DNA from: Natronocella acetinitrilica
GTDB taxonomy: Bacteria > Pseudomonadota > Gammaproteobacteria > Nitrococcales > Aquisalimonadaceae
Length of the DNA stretch: 64,000 nucleotides
Direction: 5' to 3'
NCBI RefSeq assembly: GCF_024170285.1
Contig: NZ_JALJXV010000002.1
Location: forward strand, 310,001 to 374,000
This document shows positions 20,017 through 31,787 of this stretch, piece after piece. The stretch's first letter is position 1. Each line of letters begins with the position of its first letter. A program made the position numbers and the translations under genes. The notes below the pieces were generated by a model. The model was not told where the DNA came from. It saw only the letters and a list, made by a program, of their open reading frames with translations, and searched no databases.

Positions 20017-21108
20017 TCAACCAGCCAGGACGCCTTCCAGTGCCTCCAGAAAACGCTCGTTCTCCTGGGGCGTGCCCACGGTGACGCGCAGGCAGTCCTT
20101 CAGCAGCGGATGACTGCCATCAAGGTTCTTGATCAGCACGCCCTGCTCCATCAAGCCGCGATGAATCACTCCGGCGCCTCCCCCGCTGACGCGGAAGGTG
20201 ATGAAATTCGCCTCGCTGGGCCAGACCTGCAGGCCCTTAACACCGACAAGCGCCTTGTGGAGCACCTCCCGATCACGCCGAATACAGGCGGTCTGCTCAT
20301 TGAATACCGCCACGTGATCAAGCGCGAAGCTCGCGCTGATCTGGGTGAGCACGTTGACGTTATAGGGCAAACGGCACTTCTCGAGTTCCACCGCCCAGTC
20401 CGGATGCGTGGCCATGTATCCAAGCCGCAGGCCCGCAAGACCCATTTTCGACACAGTGCGCATCACCATGAGATTGGGACGACGGATGAGCTGATCCATG
20501 TAGCTCGCACCGCAGAACGCGTGGTAGGCCTCGTCAAGCACCACAACACCTGGCGCCACATCCAGGATCTGGTCGATCAGTGCGGCGTCGAATCGATTGC
20601 CGGTGGGATTATTCGGGTAGGCCAGGTAGATCAGGGTTGGCTGGTGCTCGGCGATGGCGGCGAGAAAGGCGTCGCCGTCCAGGGAGAAATCCACTCCGCG
20701 CAGGGGCACTTCATGGTAGGCCATACCCGTGAAGCCGGCGATGATCCGGTACATGGCGAAACTCGGCCCCGGTGAGAGCACACTGCGCCCTTCCCCGCCG
20801 AGCGCCATGCCCAGCAACTGAATCAGCTCATCCGAGCCGTTGCCCAGTATCAGGCCAGCCTGCTCCGGCACACCAAGTTCCCGACACAGGCGCTTCTTCA
20901 GAGCACCGGCGCTGGCATCGGGATAGCGATTGGGCTGCGCCGCGCCCACCGCCTTCAGCCATTCCGTCACCAACGACGGCGGCCATGGATAGGGGTTCTC
21001 CATGGCATCAAGCTTGATCAGTCTTCCGGGGTCGGCGACATGATAGGCCCGCATTCCGCGAATGGCGGGGCGGACCAGCCGTTCGATAGTGCCGGACGGT
21101 TCAGCCAC
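20017..21108 (-). CDS. hisC: Histidinol-phosphate aminotransferase HisC
   Basis: PLP-dependent aminotransferase of histidine biosynthesis (imidazole acetol phosphate to histidinol phosphate). Motifs are [43 protein letters not shown] and the PLP-lysine region [16 protein letters not shown] prefer the GTG at 21106-21108: GGAGG lies nine bases upstream and the overlap with hisD is eight bases. An ATG at 21147 would add 13 residues and a 47-base overlap. At 363 aa it fits the family. It is the last gene of the murA-hisG-hisD-hisC run. Confidence 0.94.
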   Translation of the reverse strand: MAEPSGTIERLVRPAIRGMRAYHVADPGRLIKLDAMENPYPWPPSLVTEWLKAVGAAQPNRYPDASAGALKKRLCRELGVPEQAGLILGNGSDELIQLLGMALGGEGRSVLSPGPSFAMYRIIAGFTGMAYHEVPLRGVDFSLDGDAFLAAIAEHQPTLIYLAYPNNPTGNRFDAALIDQILDVAPGVVVLDEAYHAFCGASYMDQLIRRPNLMVMRTVSKMGLAGLRLGYMATHPDWAVELEKCRLPYNVNVLTQISASFALDHVAVFNEQTACIRRDREVLHKALVGVKGLQVWPSEANFITFRVSGGGAGVIHRGLMEQGVLIKNLDGSHPLLKDCLRVTVGTPQENERFLEALEGVLAG

Positions 21109-22414
21109 GCCCAGACGCCTCCACCCGGTATTCGGCGGAGCGGGCATGGGCGGTCAAGCCTTCGGTGCGGGCGAGCACACTGGCATGCCGCCCCAGGGCA
21201 GCGGCGCCCGCCGGAGAGCACTGGATCAGGCTGGTGCGTTTCTGGAAGTCGTAGACACCCAGCGGCGATGCGAAGCGGGCCGTTCGTGAAGTGGGCAATA
21301 CGTGATCCGGTCCGGCCACATAGTCACCCAATACCTCCGCCGTGTGGCGACCGAGGAAGATCGCACCGGCATGGCGGACGCTGTCTGCCATCTTTTCAGG
21401 TTCGGCGACCGATAGCTCGAGATGCTCCGGTGCCACCGTGTTGACCACATCAACGGCTTCTGTCAGATCGCGGGTGCAGATCAACGCCCCACGACGGGCA
21501 AGGGACGTGCGAATGATATCCGAGCGCTCCATGCCCGGCAGGAGCCGCTCCATGGCCTGCTGCACCTGGTCCAGGTACATGGGGTCCGGGCACACCAGGA
21601 TGGCCTGGGCGTCCTCGTCGTGCTCTGCCTGGGAGAACAGATCCATGGCGATCCACTCGGGGTCGGTGTGGCCATCGCAGACGACGAGGATTTCCGACGG
21701 CCCGGCGATCATGTCGATGCCGACGACACCGAACACCTGGCGCTTGGCTTCGGCCACATAGGCGTTGCCCGGGCCGACGATCTTGTCGACGGCGGGCACC
21801 GTCTCCGTGCCGTATGCCAGAGCGGCCACCGCCTGGGCGCCACCGATACGGAAGGCCCGGGTCACACCGCCCAGATAGGCCGCCGCCAGCACCATGGGAG
21901 CGAGCTGACCATCCGGCGCCGGTACCATCATGATGATCTCGGAGACGCCGGCGACAGCCGCCGGCACGGCGTTCATCAGCACCGAACTCGGGTAGGCCGC
22001 CTTGCCACCGGGCACGTAGATACCGACCCGGTCCAGCGGCTCCACTTTCTGTCCTAGCCGAGTGCCATCAGCCTCTTCGAAGCTGAAACTCTCCACTTTC
22101 TGCCGTTCGGCGTAGGCACGCACGCGATCGGCGGCCACCTGCAACGCTTCACGCTGATCGGCGGGCAGCGAATCGAACGCGGACTTCAGGGCAGCATGAT
22201 CGATTTCCAGCTCGCGGACACTGTCCACATGCAGGCGATCGAAGCGTGCGCCGTACTCCAGCACGGCGGCATCGCCACGCTTGCGCACGTCGGCGAGGAT
22301 GCCCGCCGCCACTTCCTGGACCCGATGCGCATCCGCCGCTTCCCAGTCCACAAGGCGTCGCAAGGCCTCCGGAAAATCCGGTTGCGTGGTACTCAGACGG
22401 GTGATTTCCAGCAT
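21101..22414 (-). CDS. hisD: Histidinol dehydrogenase HisD
   Basis: Zinc- and NAD-dependent enzyme for the last two steps of histidine synthesis. The 437-aa product contains [68 protein letters not shown] and [20 protein letters not shown], covering the catalytic His/Glu and zinc ligands. The length is typical. Thirteen bases separate it from hisG; the stop overlaps hisC. Confidence 0.97.
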   Translation of the reverse strand: MLEITRLSTTQPDFPEALRRLVDWEAADAHRVQEVAAGILADVRKRGDAAVLEYGARFDRLHVDSVRELEIDHAALKSAFDSLPADQREALQVAADRVRAYAERQKVESFSFEEADGTRLGQKVEPLDRVGIYVPGGKAAYPSSVLMNAVPAAVAGVSEIIMMVPAPDGQLAPMVLAAAYLGGVTRAFRIGGAQAVAALAYGTETVPAVDKIVGPGNAYVAEAKRQVFGVVGIDMIAGPSEILVVCDGHTDPEWIAMDLFSQAEHDEDAQAILVCPDPMYLDQVQQAMERLLPGMERSDIIRTSLARRGALICTRDLTEAVDVVNTVAPEHLELSVAEPEKMADSVRHAGAIFLGRHTAEVLGDYVAGPDHVLPTSRTARFASPLGVYDFQKRTSLIQCSPAGAAALGRHASVLARTEGLTAHARSAEYRVEASGRG

Positions 22415-22427
22415 GGGTGACTCCTGC

Positions 22428-24385
<1,958 letters not shown>

Positions 24386-24628
24386 TCAGCTCTGGCCGGC
24401 CCGCGATTGCTCCGGGGTGAGCGTTTTCATGGAGAGCGCGTGCAGCTCTCCGGAATCGAAGTGCTGCTTGAGCACGTCCTTGACGAGGCGGTGCTGCTGG
24501 AGAATCAGCTTGCCCTCGAACACGGGCGAGACAATGATCGCCTGAAAATGGTGTCCGTCTCCGTCGACCTCGGCATGGCAGTCCGGGAGGCCGGCCTCGA
24601 TCAGTTGCTTGATTCTTTCGCTGTCCAT
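24386..24628 (-). CDS. ibaG: BolA-family protein IbaG
   Basis: An 80-aa BolA-like protein. Features are the helix MDSERIKQLIEAGL, GDGHHFQAIIVSPVFEGKLILQQHRLV, and the BolA helix with conserved HALSMKTLTP at the end. BolA proteins pair with monothiol glutaredoxins in iron-sulfur handling; E. coli IbaG is acid-responsive and occupies this same place between mlaB and murA. The ATG at 24626-24628 gives the family length; upstream codons are discarded. Confidence 0.93.
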   Translation of the reverse strand: MDSERIKQLIEAGLPDCHAEVDGDGHHFQAIIVSPVFEGKLILQQHRLVKDVLKQHFDSGELHALSMKTLTPEQSRAGQS

Positions 24629-24696
24629 CATGCTTGCCACCCAACAGATACACGTACCGACGGGCCGAATTGCCCGCGGCGACGACGGACTCTGCC

Positions 24697-25011
24697 TCAA
24701 GTGCGGGATTCAGGCAACAGGTCGTCTACCCCCGACACGCGGGCCAAGCTCCGCAGTTGGGCGGGTATGTTAGCAAACTCGAGGCTGGTCTGGCTCGTGC
24801 GGGCCTCCCGCAGCAGGGACACCAGCAGCGCCACACCCGCGGAATCGGCACGATCGACACCCTGGAGGTCGAGGACTGTCTGGCCCGGCTTGAGCAGCCT
24901 ATTCCGCTCGGCCCATAGCGCAGGCACGGTATCGAGCACCAGGGCCCCGGTGACCAACCAGTGACCGTCGGCTTGCGCCTGCAAGCGAGCGGTGTCAGTG
25001 GGGCGGGACAC
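24697..25011 (-). CDS. mlaB: STAS-domain protein MlaB of the Mla phospholipid transporter
   Basis: Cytoplasmic 104-aa STAS protein that binds the MlaF ATPase and stabilises the MlaFEDB complex. STAS features are WLVTGALVLDTVPALW and LDLQGVDRADSAGVALLVSLLRE, whose Asp-Ser-Ala-Gly is the typical STAS turn. Translation begins at GTG 25009-25011, sharing one base with the mlaD stop TAG. In E. coli and Pseudomonas mlaC lies between mlaD and mlaB; here the two genes touch, so mlaC is absent from this locus. Confidence 0.9.
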   Translation of the reverse strand: MSRPTDTARLQAQADGHWLVTGALVLDTVPALWAERNRLLKPGQTVLDLQGVDRADSAGVALLVSLLREARTSQTSLEFANIPAQLRSLARVSGVDDLLPESRT

Positions 25012-25475
25012 TAGTCATCACCCATGCTGGTCAAGAAGCGACCGATCAACCGTTCAAGCACCAGTGCGCCCTGGGTCTGGAAGATTTCGTCACCGTCGGC
25101 CAGATACCAGTCCACGCCGCCACCGGGGTTGATGGCTACATACTGCTCGCCGAGCAGCCCGGAGGTGTAGATACGGGCGTCACTGTCCTCGGGAATCTGA
25201 TCAAAGCGCCGCTCGATGGTCACCGTGACCACGGCCTCGTAGCTGCTGGGATCAAGACGAATGTCGCTGACGCGGCCGATCCGCACACCAGCCATGGTCA
25301 CCGGCGCCCGCACCCGCAAGCCGCCAATGTTGTCGAAGCGCATCTGGACGTTGTAGCCCTCGACGCTCTGGAACACCGGGATATTGCTGACCTGCATGGC
25401 CAGGCCGAACAACGCCGCAAAGCCACCGGCGACGAACACCCCGACCCAGATCTCCATGATCCGCTGCTTGCCCAT
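25011..25475 (-). CDS. mlaD: MCE-domain phospholipid-binding protein MlaD
   Basis: Inner-membrane-anchored MCE protein that forms the hexameric periplasmic ring of the Mla ABC system. The 154-aa product has a membrane segment at about 9-30 (WVGVFVAGGFAALFGLAM). The MCE domain follows (about 40-120: VQMRFDNIGGLRVRAPVTMAGVRIGRV, YTSGLLGEQYVAINPGG). It is shorter than E. coli MlaD (183 aa) mostly at the C-terminus, the tail after the pore helix. The ATG at 25473-25475 was chosen for its match to the family N-terminus. Confidence 0.95.
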   Translation of the reverse strand: MGKQRIMEIWVGVFVAGGFAALFGLAMQVSNIPVFQSVEGYNVQMRFDNIGGLRVRAPVTMAGVRIGRVSDIRLDPSSYEAVVTVTIERRFDQIPEDSDARIYTSGLLGEQYVAINPGGGVDWYLADGDEIFQTQGALVLERLIGRFLTSMGDD

Positions 25476-25506
25476 ACTCGTATCCCCGCTCCGCAACAGC
25501 GCCCGA

Positions 25507-26283
25507 TCAGCCGAACATGACCGCGGTCAGCACAAAATCCAGCCCCAGCACTGCCAGGGACGTATGTACAACGGTACGCGTGGTCGCCCGACTCACACCC
25601 TCCGACGTGGGCTGCGCATCATAGCCCTCGTAGACGGCAATCCAGCTCGCCACGAACCCGAATACCAGACTCTTGATAACGCCGTTCATGACGTCATCAC
25701 GAAAATCCACCGCCGCCTGCATCTGCGACCAGAATGCTCCATCGTCCACGCCCAGTGCGACGGTGCTGACGATATGCGCGCCCATGATGCCCAGAAAGCT
25801 GAATATCGCTGCCAGCAAGGGCATGGCAATGAAACCGGCCAACAACCGTGGCGCAATGATGCGGCGCATGGGGTCCACCGCCATCATCTCCATGCTGGAG
25901 AGCTGTTCGGTGGTTTTCATCAGGCCGATTTCGGCGGTCAGGGCGGACCCGGCGCGCCCGGCGAACAGCAGCGCCGTGACGACCGGACCGAGTTCGCGCA
26001 ATAGGGACAGGGCCACCAGCACGCCCAGCGACTGCTCGGCGCCGAAGGCCACCAGTGTGTTGTAGCCTTGCAAGGCCAGCACCATGCCGACAAAGGTGCC
26101 GGACACGATAATGATAAGCAGCGACAGCACACCAATGGCATAGAGCTGCTGAATGACCAGCCGCGGCCGCAGCAGCAGGCCCGGTATACCAAGCAACGCG
26201 TAACCGAGAAACACGGTCCCCCTGCCCAGACGCCCCAGGCTTGAGAGAGTCCAGCTGCCGAGAAACCCGAACAGCCTGATCAT
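25507..26283 (-). CDS. mlaE: ABC transporter permease MlaE
   Basis: Permease of the Mla intermembrane phospholipid system, 258 aa with five or six membrane segments. MlaE/YrbE signatures are [65 protein letters not shown] and the C-terminal [20 protein letters not shown]. The start overlaps the mlaF stop (ATGA), and 31 bases separate it from mlaD. Confidence 0.97.
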   Translation of the reverse strand: MIRLFGFLGSWTLSSLGRLGRGTVFLGYALLGIPGLLLRPRLVIQQLYAIGVLSLLIIIVSGTFVGMVLALQGYNTLVAFGAEQSLGVLVALSLLRELGPVVTALLFAGRAGSALTAEIGLMKTTEQLSSMEMMAVDPMRRIIAPRLLAGFIAMPLLAAIFSFLGIMGAHIVSTVALGVDDGAFWSQMQAAVDFRDDVMNGVIKSLVFGFVASWIAVYEGYDAQPTSEGVSRATTRTVVHTSLAVLGLDFVLTAVMFG

Positions 26284-27095
26284 CGCCGCGGCCCCAGCAA
26301 ATCGTCACCCAGCCCCGGTGCGGGATAATGAAAGGGTACTGGCCCATCCGGCAGGGCGTTGAAGAACTGTCTCACCCAGGCGGACTCGGATTGGGCCAGT
26401 TCTTCCGGTGAGCCGGACTCCACCACCCGACCCTCGGACAGCACGAAGATGCGATCGGCGATCTGCGAGGTCTCTGCCACGTCGTGGGACACGATGATGC
26501 TGGACAGCTTCAGGGTGTCGTTGATCAGGCGAATCAGACTCACCAGGGTGCCCATCGTGATGGGGTCCTGTCCGGCGAAGGGTTCGTCGTACATGATCAT
26601 CGTGGGGTCCAGCACCACGGCGCGCGCCAGGGCCACGCGCCGCGCCATGCCACCGGACAGCTCCCCGGGCATCAGATCCCGCGCGCCACGCAGGCCGACG
26701 GCCTCGAGCTTCATCAGCACAAGATCGCGCAGCACCGGTTCCGGCAACCGGGTGTGCTCGCGCAGGGGAAAGGCAACGTTCTCGAAGACGGTGAGGTGCG
26801 TGAACAGGGCGCCGCTCTGAAACAGCATACCCATCCGTCGCCGCATGGCGTAGAGTTCGCGCAGCGACATGGTGTGGACATTCTGGCCTTCCACGTGGAT
26901 GGTGCCCTGATCCGGCTTGAGCTGGCCGCCGATCAGGCGCAACAGCGTCGTCTTGCCGGTACCGCTGGGGCCCATGATGGCGCTGACCTCGCCCCGACGG
27001 ATCTGCAGGTCCACGCCATCGAAGATAACCCGATCGCCCCGCCGAAAGTGCAGATCGCGAACATCTATCAGAATGTCGTCGGCGGGGCTGGCCAA
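26280..27095 (-). CDS. mlaF: ABC transporter ATP-binding protein MlaF
   Basis: ATPase of the Mla system, 271 aa. Walker A is [11 protein letters not shown], the signature is [14 protein letters not shown], Walker B is [13 protein letters not shown] and the H-loop is IIVSHDVAE. The C-terminal extension of ~25 residues would pack on the partner MlaF subunit, as in E. coli. The start is TTG at 27093-27095 with AGAAGG about nine bases upstream; no nearby ATG fits. It is the first gene of mlaFEDB-ibaG-murA-his and diverges from yrbG across 96 bases. Confidence 0.96.
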   Translation of the reverse strand: MASPADDILIDVRDLHFRRGDRVIFDGVDLQIRRGEVSAIMGPSGTGKTTLLRLIGGQLKPDQGTIHVEGQNVHTMSLRELYAMRRRMGMLFQSGALFTHLTVFENVAFPLREHTRLPEPVLRDLVLMKLEAVGLRGARDLMPGELSGGMARRVALARAVVLDPTMIMYDEPFAGQDPITMGTLVSLIRLINDTLKLSSIIVSHDVAETSQIADRIFVLSEGRVVESGSPEELAQSESAWVRQFFNALPDGPVPFHYPAPGLGDDLLGPRR

Positions 27096-27191
27096 GGCTT
27101 AACCTTCTGGGCGCATAGCGGTTTGGTCGCCGAGTATCCTTTGAAGCCTGATCGGTAGTCAAATACACAGGAAGAGCAGCCCGACACGCCC

Positions 27192-28139
27192 ATGACCATC
27201 GCCTTCAATCTCGCCCTGATCCTGTGCGCCTTCCTGGCGCTGGCCTGGAGCGCGGATCGCTTCGTCGCCGCAGCGGGGGGGCTGGCCTTGCGCCTGGGCA
27301 TGCCGATGGTCCTGGTGGGGTTGGTGATCGTCGGGTTCGGTACTTCGGCGCCGGAAATGCTGGTATCCGCCCTGGCCGCCTACGCGGACAACACGGGGCT
27401 TGCCATCGGCAACGCGCTGGGCTCGAACATCGCCAACATCGCGCTCATTCTCGGTATTGCCGCGCTGGTCACGCCGGTGCTTGCCACCCTGCGAAGCGTC
27501 AGAACCGAGCTGCTCACCCTGCTGGTTGTGACGCTGGCCATTGTTCCACTCCTTCTGAACGGCCAACTGGGCCGACTGGACGGCGTCCTGCTCCTGACCA
27601 CCCTGGTCGGCATCCTGATCTGGTTCACGATGCGGGCTCGGCGCGGCGAACTCAACGTGACCGACGCGGTACCGAACCCGGGCCCGGTAGGCCGCACCAT
27701 ACTCTGGCTGGTGATCAGCCTGTGCATACTTCTCGTCAGCGCCCAGATACTGGTGGTCGCCGCCGCGAACCTGGCGCGCATGGCCGGTGTGAGCGACCTG
27801 GTAATCGGACTCAGCATCGTCGCCCTGGGGACCAGCCTGCCGGAACTGGCCACCAGTATCGCCGCCGTCCGCCAGCGACAGTTTGCGCTGGTCATCGGCA
27901 ACATCCTTGGCTCCAACCTGTTCAACCTGCTCGCCGTCCTCGGCCTCGCCGTGGCCATCCGGCCAACGGAACTCGGGTTGATCCAGCTGCTGCGCGACTA
28001 CGGTGTCATGACGGCGCTCACGGTGATCCTGTGGCTGCTGTTGCTGACCAGACAGGGTATCGGGCGGCTGAGTGGCCTGTGCCTGGTAATGGCCTACCTG
28101 CTCTACCAGGCAATCCTGTTTGCCCTGCCCCACACCTGA
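27192..28139 (+). CDS. yrbG: Calcium/sodium antiporter, CaCA family (YrbG-like)
   Basis: Inner-membrane cation exchanger of 315 aa with about ten membrane helices in two inverted repeats. The two alpha-repeat signatures are VIVGFGTSAPEMLVSALAAY (first half) and IVALGTSLPELATSIAAV (second half), each followed by an IGNxLGSNxxN motif. The ion specificity (Ca/Na) is inferred from the family. It heads the yrbG-kdsD-kdsC-lptCAB run, the same order as E. coli, although a functional link to LPS synthesis is not established. Confidence 0.94.
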   Translation: MTIAFNLALILCAFLALAWSADRFVAAAGGLALRLGMPMVLVGLVIVGFGTSAPEMLVSALAAYADNTGLAIGNALGSNIANIALILGIAALVTPVLATLRSVRTELLTLLVVTLAIVPLLLNGQLGRLDGVLLLTTLVGILIWFTMRARRGELNVTDAVPNPGPVGRTILWLVISLCILLVSAQILVVAAANLARMAGVSDLVIGLSIVALGTSLPELATSIAAVRQRQFALVIGNILGSNLFNLLAVLGLAVAIRPTELGLIQLLRDYGVMTALTVILWLLLLTRQGIGRLSGLCLVMAYLLYQAILFALPHT

Positions 28140-28224
28140 CTTGCACCGCCCCCGGCCGCAGCCGACAATGCCCGGCAGCAGCCACAACGTCCCTAATCCG
28201 GCACGACAGGGAGGACCGGTCGCC

Positions 28225-29220
28225 ATGGCGAGCGCCGGCGAGACAGACTACGACGCAGACCAGCTCCGCGAGCTTGGCGGCCGCGTCCTGGAGCTAGAGG
28301 CCGGGTCCATCCTTGCCCTGCGGGAGCGGCTTGACGCCGGATTCGTTGCGGCCTGTCGATACATGCTCGGTTGCCGGGGCCGGATTGTCGTGCTGGGCAT
28401 GGGCAAATCAGGCCACATCGGCGGCAAGATTGCCGCGACCCTGGCCAGCACCGGGTCGCCCGCCTTCTTTGTCCATCCCGGCGAGGCCAGTCACGGGGAT
28501 CTCGGCATGATCACGGCTCAGGACGTGGTGCTGGCCCTGTCCAACTCCGGCGAAACCGGGGAAATCATCACCATACTCCCGCTGATCAAGCGACTGGGGG
28601 TCCCTCTGATCAGCCTCACCGGTAATCCGGCATCGACTCTGGCCCAGGCGGCCAGTGTCAACATCGACGTCTCCGTTGCCCAGGAGGCCTGCCCCCTGAA
28701 TCTGGCCCCCACCTCGAGCACGACGGCGGCACTGGCCATGGGCGACGCGCTCGCCGTGGCGATGCTCGAGGCCCGGGGCTTCACCGCCGAGGACTTTGCC
28801 CGCTCCCACCCCGGAGGTCGACTGGGACGCCGGCTACTGCTGCTGATCGACGATATCATGCATACCGGCGACGCCCTGCCCCGGATCGGTGCCGACGCAC
28901 CGCTTCGGGACGCGTTGCTGGAAATGAGCCGCACGGGCCTGGGGATGACCACGGTGCTGGATGACGACCACCGGCTGGTGGGCATATTCACCGATGGCGA
29001 CCTGCGCCGCAGCCTGGATCGCGGCGTCGATGTCCATGACACGCGGGTCCGCGAGGTCATGACCCGCGGCGGACGTACCATCCAGCGCGGCGCACTGGCA
29101 GCGGAAGCGCTGCATCTCATGGAGGAACACAAGATCAACGCCCTGGTGGTCCTGGATCAGGACGGCCGCGTGATCGGCGCGCTCAACATGCACGACCTGC
29201 TTCGCGCCGGGGTGGTGTGA
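28225..29220 (+). CDS. kdsD: D-arabinose 5-phosphate isomerase KdsD
   Basis: Converts ribulose 5-phosphate to arabinose 5-phosphate for the LPS sugar Kdo. The 331-aa product has an N-terminal SIS domain (about 40-180: VVLGMGKSGHIGGKIAATLASTG, HPGEASHGDLGM, ALSNSGETGEI, LAPTSSTTAALAMGDALA) and two CBS domains (about 210-331). The ATG at 28225 has AGGGAGG ten bases upstream; the longer upstream frame overlaps yrbG. The stop shares one base with the kdsC ATG. Confidence 0.96.
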   Translation: MASAGETDYDADQLRELGGRVLELEAGSILALRERLDAGFVAACRYMLGCRGRIVVLGMGKSGHIGGKIAATLASTGSPAFFVHPGEASHGDLGMITAQDVVLALSNSGETGEIITILPLIKRLGVPLISLTGNPASTLAQAASVNIDVSVAQEACPLNLAPTSSTTAALAMGDALAVAMLEARGFTAEDFARSHPGGRLGRRLLLLIDDIMHTGDALPRIGADAPLRDALLEMSRTGLGMTTVLDDDHRLVGIFTDGDLRRSLDRGVDVHDTRVREVMTRGGRTIQRGALAAEALHLMEEHKINALVVLDQDGRVIGALNMHDLLRAGVV

Positions 29221-29783
29221 TGGATACTTCGCTGCCGGTGATGTTCCGCCGGCCCTCCGACGACGTGCTCGCCCGGGCGGCCCGGGTTCGCCTGCTGGCA
29301 CTGGACGTGGACGGCGTGCTGACGGACGGCACGATCTGGTACGGCGACAGCGGAGAGAGCCTCAAACCCTTCAACATTCTCGATGGCCTTGGCCTTCGTC
29401 TGCTGCTCGGCGCCGGCATTGCCGTGGCCCTGATCACGGCTCGCGACTCGAACCCCCTCCGCCGCCGGGCGGCGGACCTGGGGATTCCCCACGTCCACAC
29501 CGCGGTGAACGACAAGCTTGCCACCTGGAAGGGGCTGCTCGCCGATTTGCAGCTTGACCCGACGCACGCGGCATTCATGGGGGATGACCTCATCGACCTG
29601 CCAGTGCTGCGCCAGGCTGGGCTTGCGCTCACCGTGCCGAACGCGCACCCGGCCCTGCAGGTTCATGCCCACTGGTGCGCAGAGCGTGAGGGCGGTGGGG
29701 GCGCGGTGCGGGAAGCCTGCGAACTGATCCTCGCCGCCCAGGGCAGCCTGCAGGCGATTCTGGAGCGCTACGGCCATGCATAG
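29220..29783 (+). CDS. kdsC: 3-deoxy-D-manno-octulosonate 8-phosphate phosphatase KdsC
   Basis: HAD-superfamily phosphatase releasing Kdo from Kdo 8-phosphate. The catalytic Asp pair is Asp29/Asp31 in LALDVDGVLTDGTIW. LITARDSNPLRRRAADLG supplies motif II, and FMGDDLIDLPVLRQAGL supplies motif IV. The 187-aa length fits the family. The ATG at 29220-29222 joins the kdsD stop as TGATG; a GTG one codon earlier is also possible. It overlaps lptC by eight bases. Confidence 0.96.
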   Translation: MDTSLPVMFRRPSDDVLARAARVRLLALDVDGVLTDGTIWYGDSGESLKPFNILDGLGLRLLLGAGIAVALITARDSNPLRRRAADLGIPHVHTAVNDKLATWKGLLADLQLDPTHAAFMGDDLIDLPVLRQAGLALTVPNAHPALQVHAHWCAEREGGGGAVREACELILAAQGSLQAILERYGHA

Positions 29784-30351
29784 GCGCTGGGTGTTCCGCA
29801 TCGTGGCCGGGCTGGTCATCGCCGCTGCAGGCTGGTGGATACTCGACGAGGACACGGTGGACCCGGTGGTCGCACCGGACAGTCTCGAGCGGGAGCGCAC
29901 GCCGGATTACTTCGTCGAGAACTTCACCCTGGATGCCACCGATGAACAGGGCGTCCGAACCTATCGGCTGCAGGGCGACACCATGACGCACTTCATGGAC
30001 GATGACCTCTGGCGGGTACAACAGCCCTGGATGATCTACTACACCGAATCCGGCTCGCCGTGGCATCTGCGCTCGGAGCGCGGCCGGGCGTGGAACAGCG
30101 TCACCGAAGCCATGCTGGAAGGCGACGTCACCATTCGCCGCGAGGCCAGCGACGAGAACCTTGAAGCCAACATCGACACCTCTGAAGTCTACCTTCGCCC
30201 GCAGGCCCGCTACGCTGAAACCGACCAGTACGCCGTTTACTACCGGGACGGCTTGCGCATCAGCGGGATCGGCGTGCGGGGCTACCTGGACAGACAACAG
30301 ATCGAGATGCTCTCGGAGGTCAGAGGCGTATATGAACCTGCCGTCGACTAA
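29776..30351 (+). CDS. lptC: LPS export component LptC
   Basis: Bitopic inner-membrane protein that passes LPS from LptB2FG to the periplasmic bridge LptA. The 191-aa product has an N-terminal anchor (FRIVAGLVIAAAGWWIL) and then a beta-jellyroll domain with the family pattern YFVENFTLDATDEQG, TYRLQGDTMTHF, VTEAMLEGDVTIRREA and RPQARYAETDQYAVYY. It overlaps kdsC and lptA at its two ends. Confidence 0.94.
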   Translation: MHRRWVFRIVAGLVIAAAGWWILDEDTVDPVVAPDSLERERTPDYFVENFTLDATDEQGVRTYRLQGDTMTHFMDDDLWRVQQPWMIYYTESGSPWHLRSERGRAWNSVTEAMLEGDVTIRREASDENLEANIDTSEVYLRPQARYAETDQYAVYYRDGLRISGIGVRGYLDRQQIEMLSEVRGVYEPAVD

Positions 30352-30841
30352 TCGGCTCCTGGGCCGACTTGCACTTTCAGTCCTTGCCTTGGTACTGACG
30401 AGCGCCGCTGCGGCCGAACCGATCTACCTGGATGCGGACGAAGCAGAAATAGACAATGTCTCCGGGGTCAGCGTCTATACCGGCAACGTGGTCATGACCC
30501 AGGGGTTGCGCGAGATCACCGGCGACCGCATGACGGTGCACACCACCCGCGAGGGTCGCGAGCTCTCCCGGGTCATCGTCGAGGGCCGCCCCGCCGTCTA
30601 TACCCAGCAGCCCGACGACGGCACGGCGCTGGTGAGGGCCGATGCGCCGCGCATGGAGTACTTTGCCACCGGACCGGAACGGATCATCCTCATGGACGGC
30701 GGCCGCATCACCCGCGGGCGCAACGAGTTCACCGGTGAGGTCATCGAATACAATCTGGAAACCGAGGTCGTCAATGCCCGGGGCGATGACGATACCGGCC
30801 GACGCATCCGCATCACACTGTTCCCCGAGGATGAAGAATGA
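30332..30841 (+). CDS. lptA: LPS periplasmic bridge protein LptA
   Basis: A 169-aa periplasmic protein whose beta-jellyroll units stack into the LPS conduit between the membranes. A signal peptide ([20 protein letters not shown] to about residue 28, cleaved after AAAA) is followed by [37 protein letters not shown] and [12 protein letters not shown]. The ATG at 30332 overlaps lptC by 20 bases; the longer upstream frame is lptC in another phase. The stop overlaps lptB as ATGA. Confidence 0.95.
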   Translation: MNLPSTNRLLGRLALSVLALVLTSAAAAEPIYLDADEAEIDNVSGVSVYTGNVVMTQGLREITGDRMTVHTTREGRELSRVIVEGRPAVYTQQPDDGTALVRADAPRMEYFATGPERIILMDGGRITRGRNEFTGEVIEYNLETEVVNARGDDDTGRRIRITLFPEDEE

Positions 30842-31587
30842 GCGCTGTGCCCGCTGAAGCCGATAGCACGCTTCGCGTGGTGGACATCAAGAAGAGTTAC
30901 CGCAAGCGCGTCGTGGTGCGTAGCGCATCCCTGTTGGTGAATACGGGTGAGGTGGTGGGCCTGCTCGGGCCCAATGGCGCTGGCAAGACAACCTGCTTCT
31001 ACATGGTGGTGGGCCTCGTGCCCACCGACGGCGGTCGCATCGAACTGGATGGCAAGGACATCACCCGACTGCCCATGCATGTACGGGCCCGGCGTGGTGT
31101 CGGCTACCTGCCCCAGGAAGCCTCGGTGTTCCGCAAACTGAGCGTTGCCGACAATCTGATGGCCATTCTCGAGACCCGGCCCGAACTCAACCGGCAACAG
31201 CGCCGAGACCGGGTGGGTGAGTTGCTCGACGAGTTCAACGTCAGTCACCTGCGCGACCAGATGGGCATCAGCCTGTCCGGGGGCGAGCGGCGCCGTGTGG
31301 AAATTGCCCGCGCGCTGGCGGCAAACCCGCGTTTCATTCTGCTGGATGAACCCTTCGCCGGGGTCGACCCCATTTCCGTCCTGGATATTCAGGAGATCAT
31401 CCGCCACCTGGCCGCCCGGGGAATCGGCGTCCTGATCACGGACCACAATGTGCGCGAGACCCTCGGCATCTGCCAGCGTGCCTACATTCTGAGCGGTGGG
31501 GAAGTCATTGCCGAAGGCGGCGCGGAAGACATTCTGGCCAACCAGCGGGTGCGGGAAGTCTACCTCGGTGAAGGTTTCCGCATGTGA
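30838..31587 (+). CDS. lptB: LPS export ABC transporter ATPase LptB
   Basis: Cytoplasmic ATPase driving LPS extraction with LptF/LptG, which are not encoded in this window. The 249-aa product has Walker [14 protein letters not shown]-loop LPQEASVF, signature [15 protein letters not shown], Walker [14 protein letters not shown] and H-loop [11 protein letters not shown], all characteristic of LptB. Two hundred bases separate it from rpoN. Confidence 0.97.
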   Translation: MSAVPAEADSTLRVVDIKKSYRKRVVVRSASLLVNTGEVVGLLGPNGAGKTTCFYMVVGLVPTDGGRIELDGKDITRLPMHVRARRGVGYLPQEASVFRKLSVADNLMAILETRPELNRQQRRDRVGELLDEFNVSHLRDQMGISLSGGERRRVEIARALAANPRFILLDEPFAGVDPISVLDIQEIIRHLAARGIGVLITDHNVRETLGICQRAYILSGGEVIAEGGAEDILANQRVREVYLGEGFRM

Positions 31588-31787
31588 TCATGGCCACGGC
31601 GAACCCGTTGACACGCAAGACTCGGGCCATGCGCTGTTCTCAGCGCCTGTCTTTTCCGTTACGATGATCCGGACGCTTCGCCACGACGTTGAATGCATGC
31701 GGAATCCGGCACCACAAAAAGGCTACATGATCAATGGCAGCGCCGCTCCGGCGCCCATTTACCATGTAATCCGGTAACCCCCTGCCC
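31588..31787. other. Intergenic region between lptB and rpoN
   Basis: No gene is visible. A TTGACA at about 31607 has no -10 at a usable distance. TACGAT near 31660 has only a weak TTCTCA 17 bases upstream and could be a poor rpoN promoter. A short GC-rich imperfect hairpin (GCGCCGCTCCGGCGC region, about 31740-31758) is present without a T run. Confidence 0.35.

Noticed and set aside
27159-28226. 355-codon minus-strand reading frame opposite yrbG
   Set aside because: Low-complexity Gln/Asp/Arg-rich translation and complete antisense overlap with a conserved antiporter.
31607-31640. TTGACA between lptB and rpoN
   Set aside because: No -10-like hexamer at 16-18 bases downstream.
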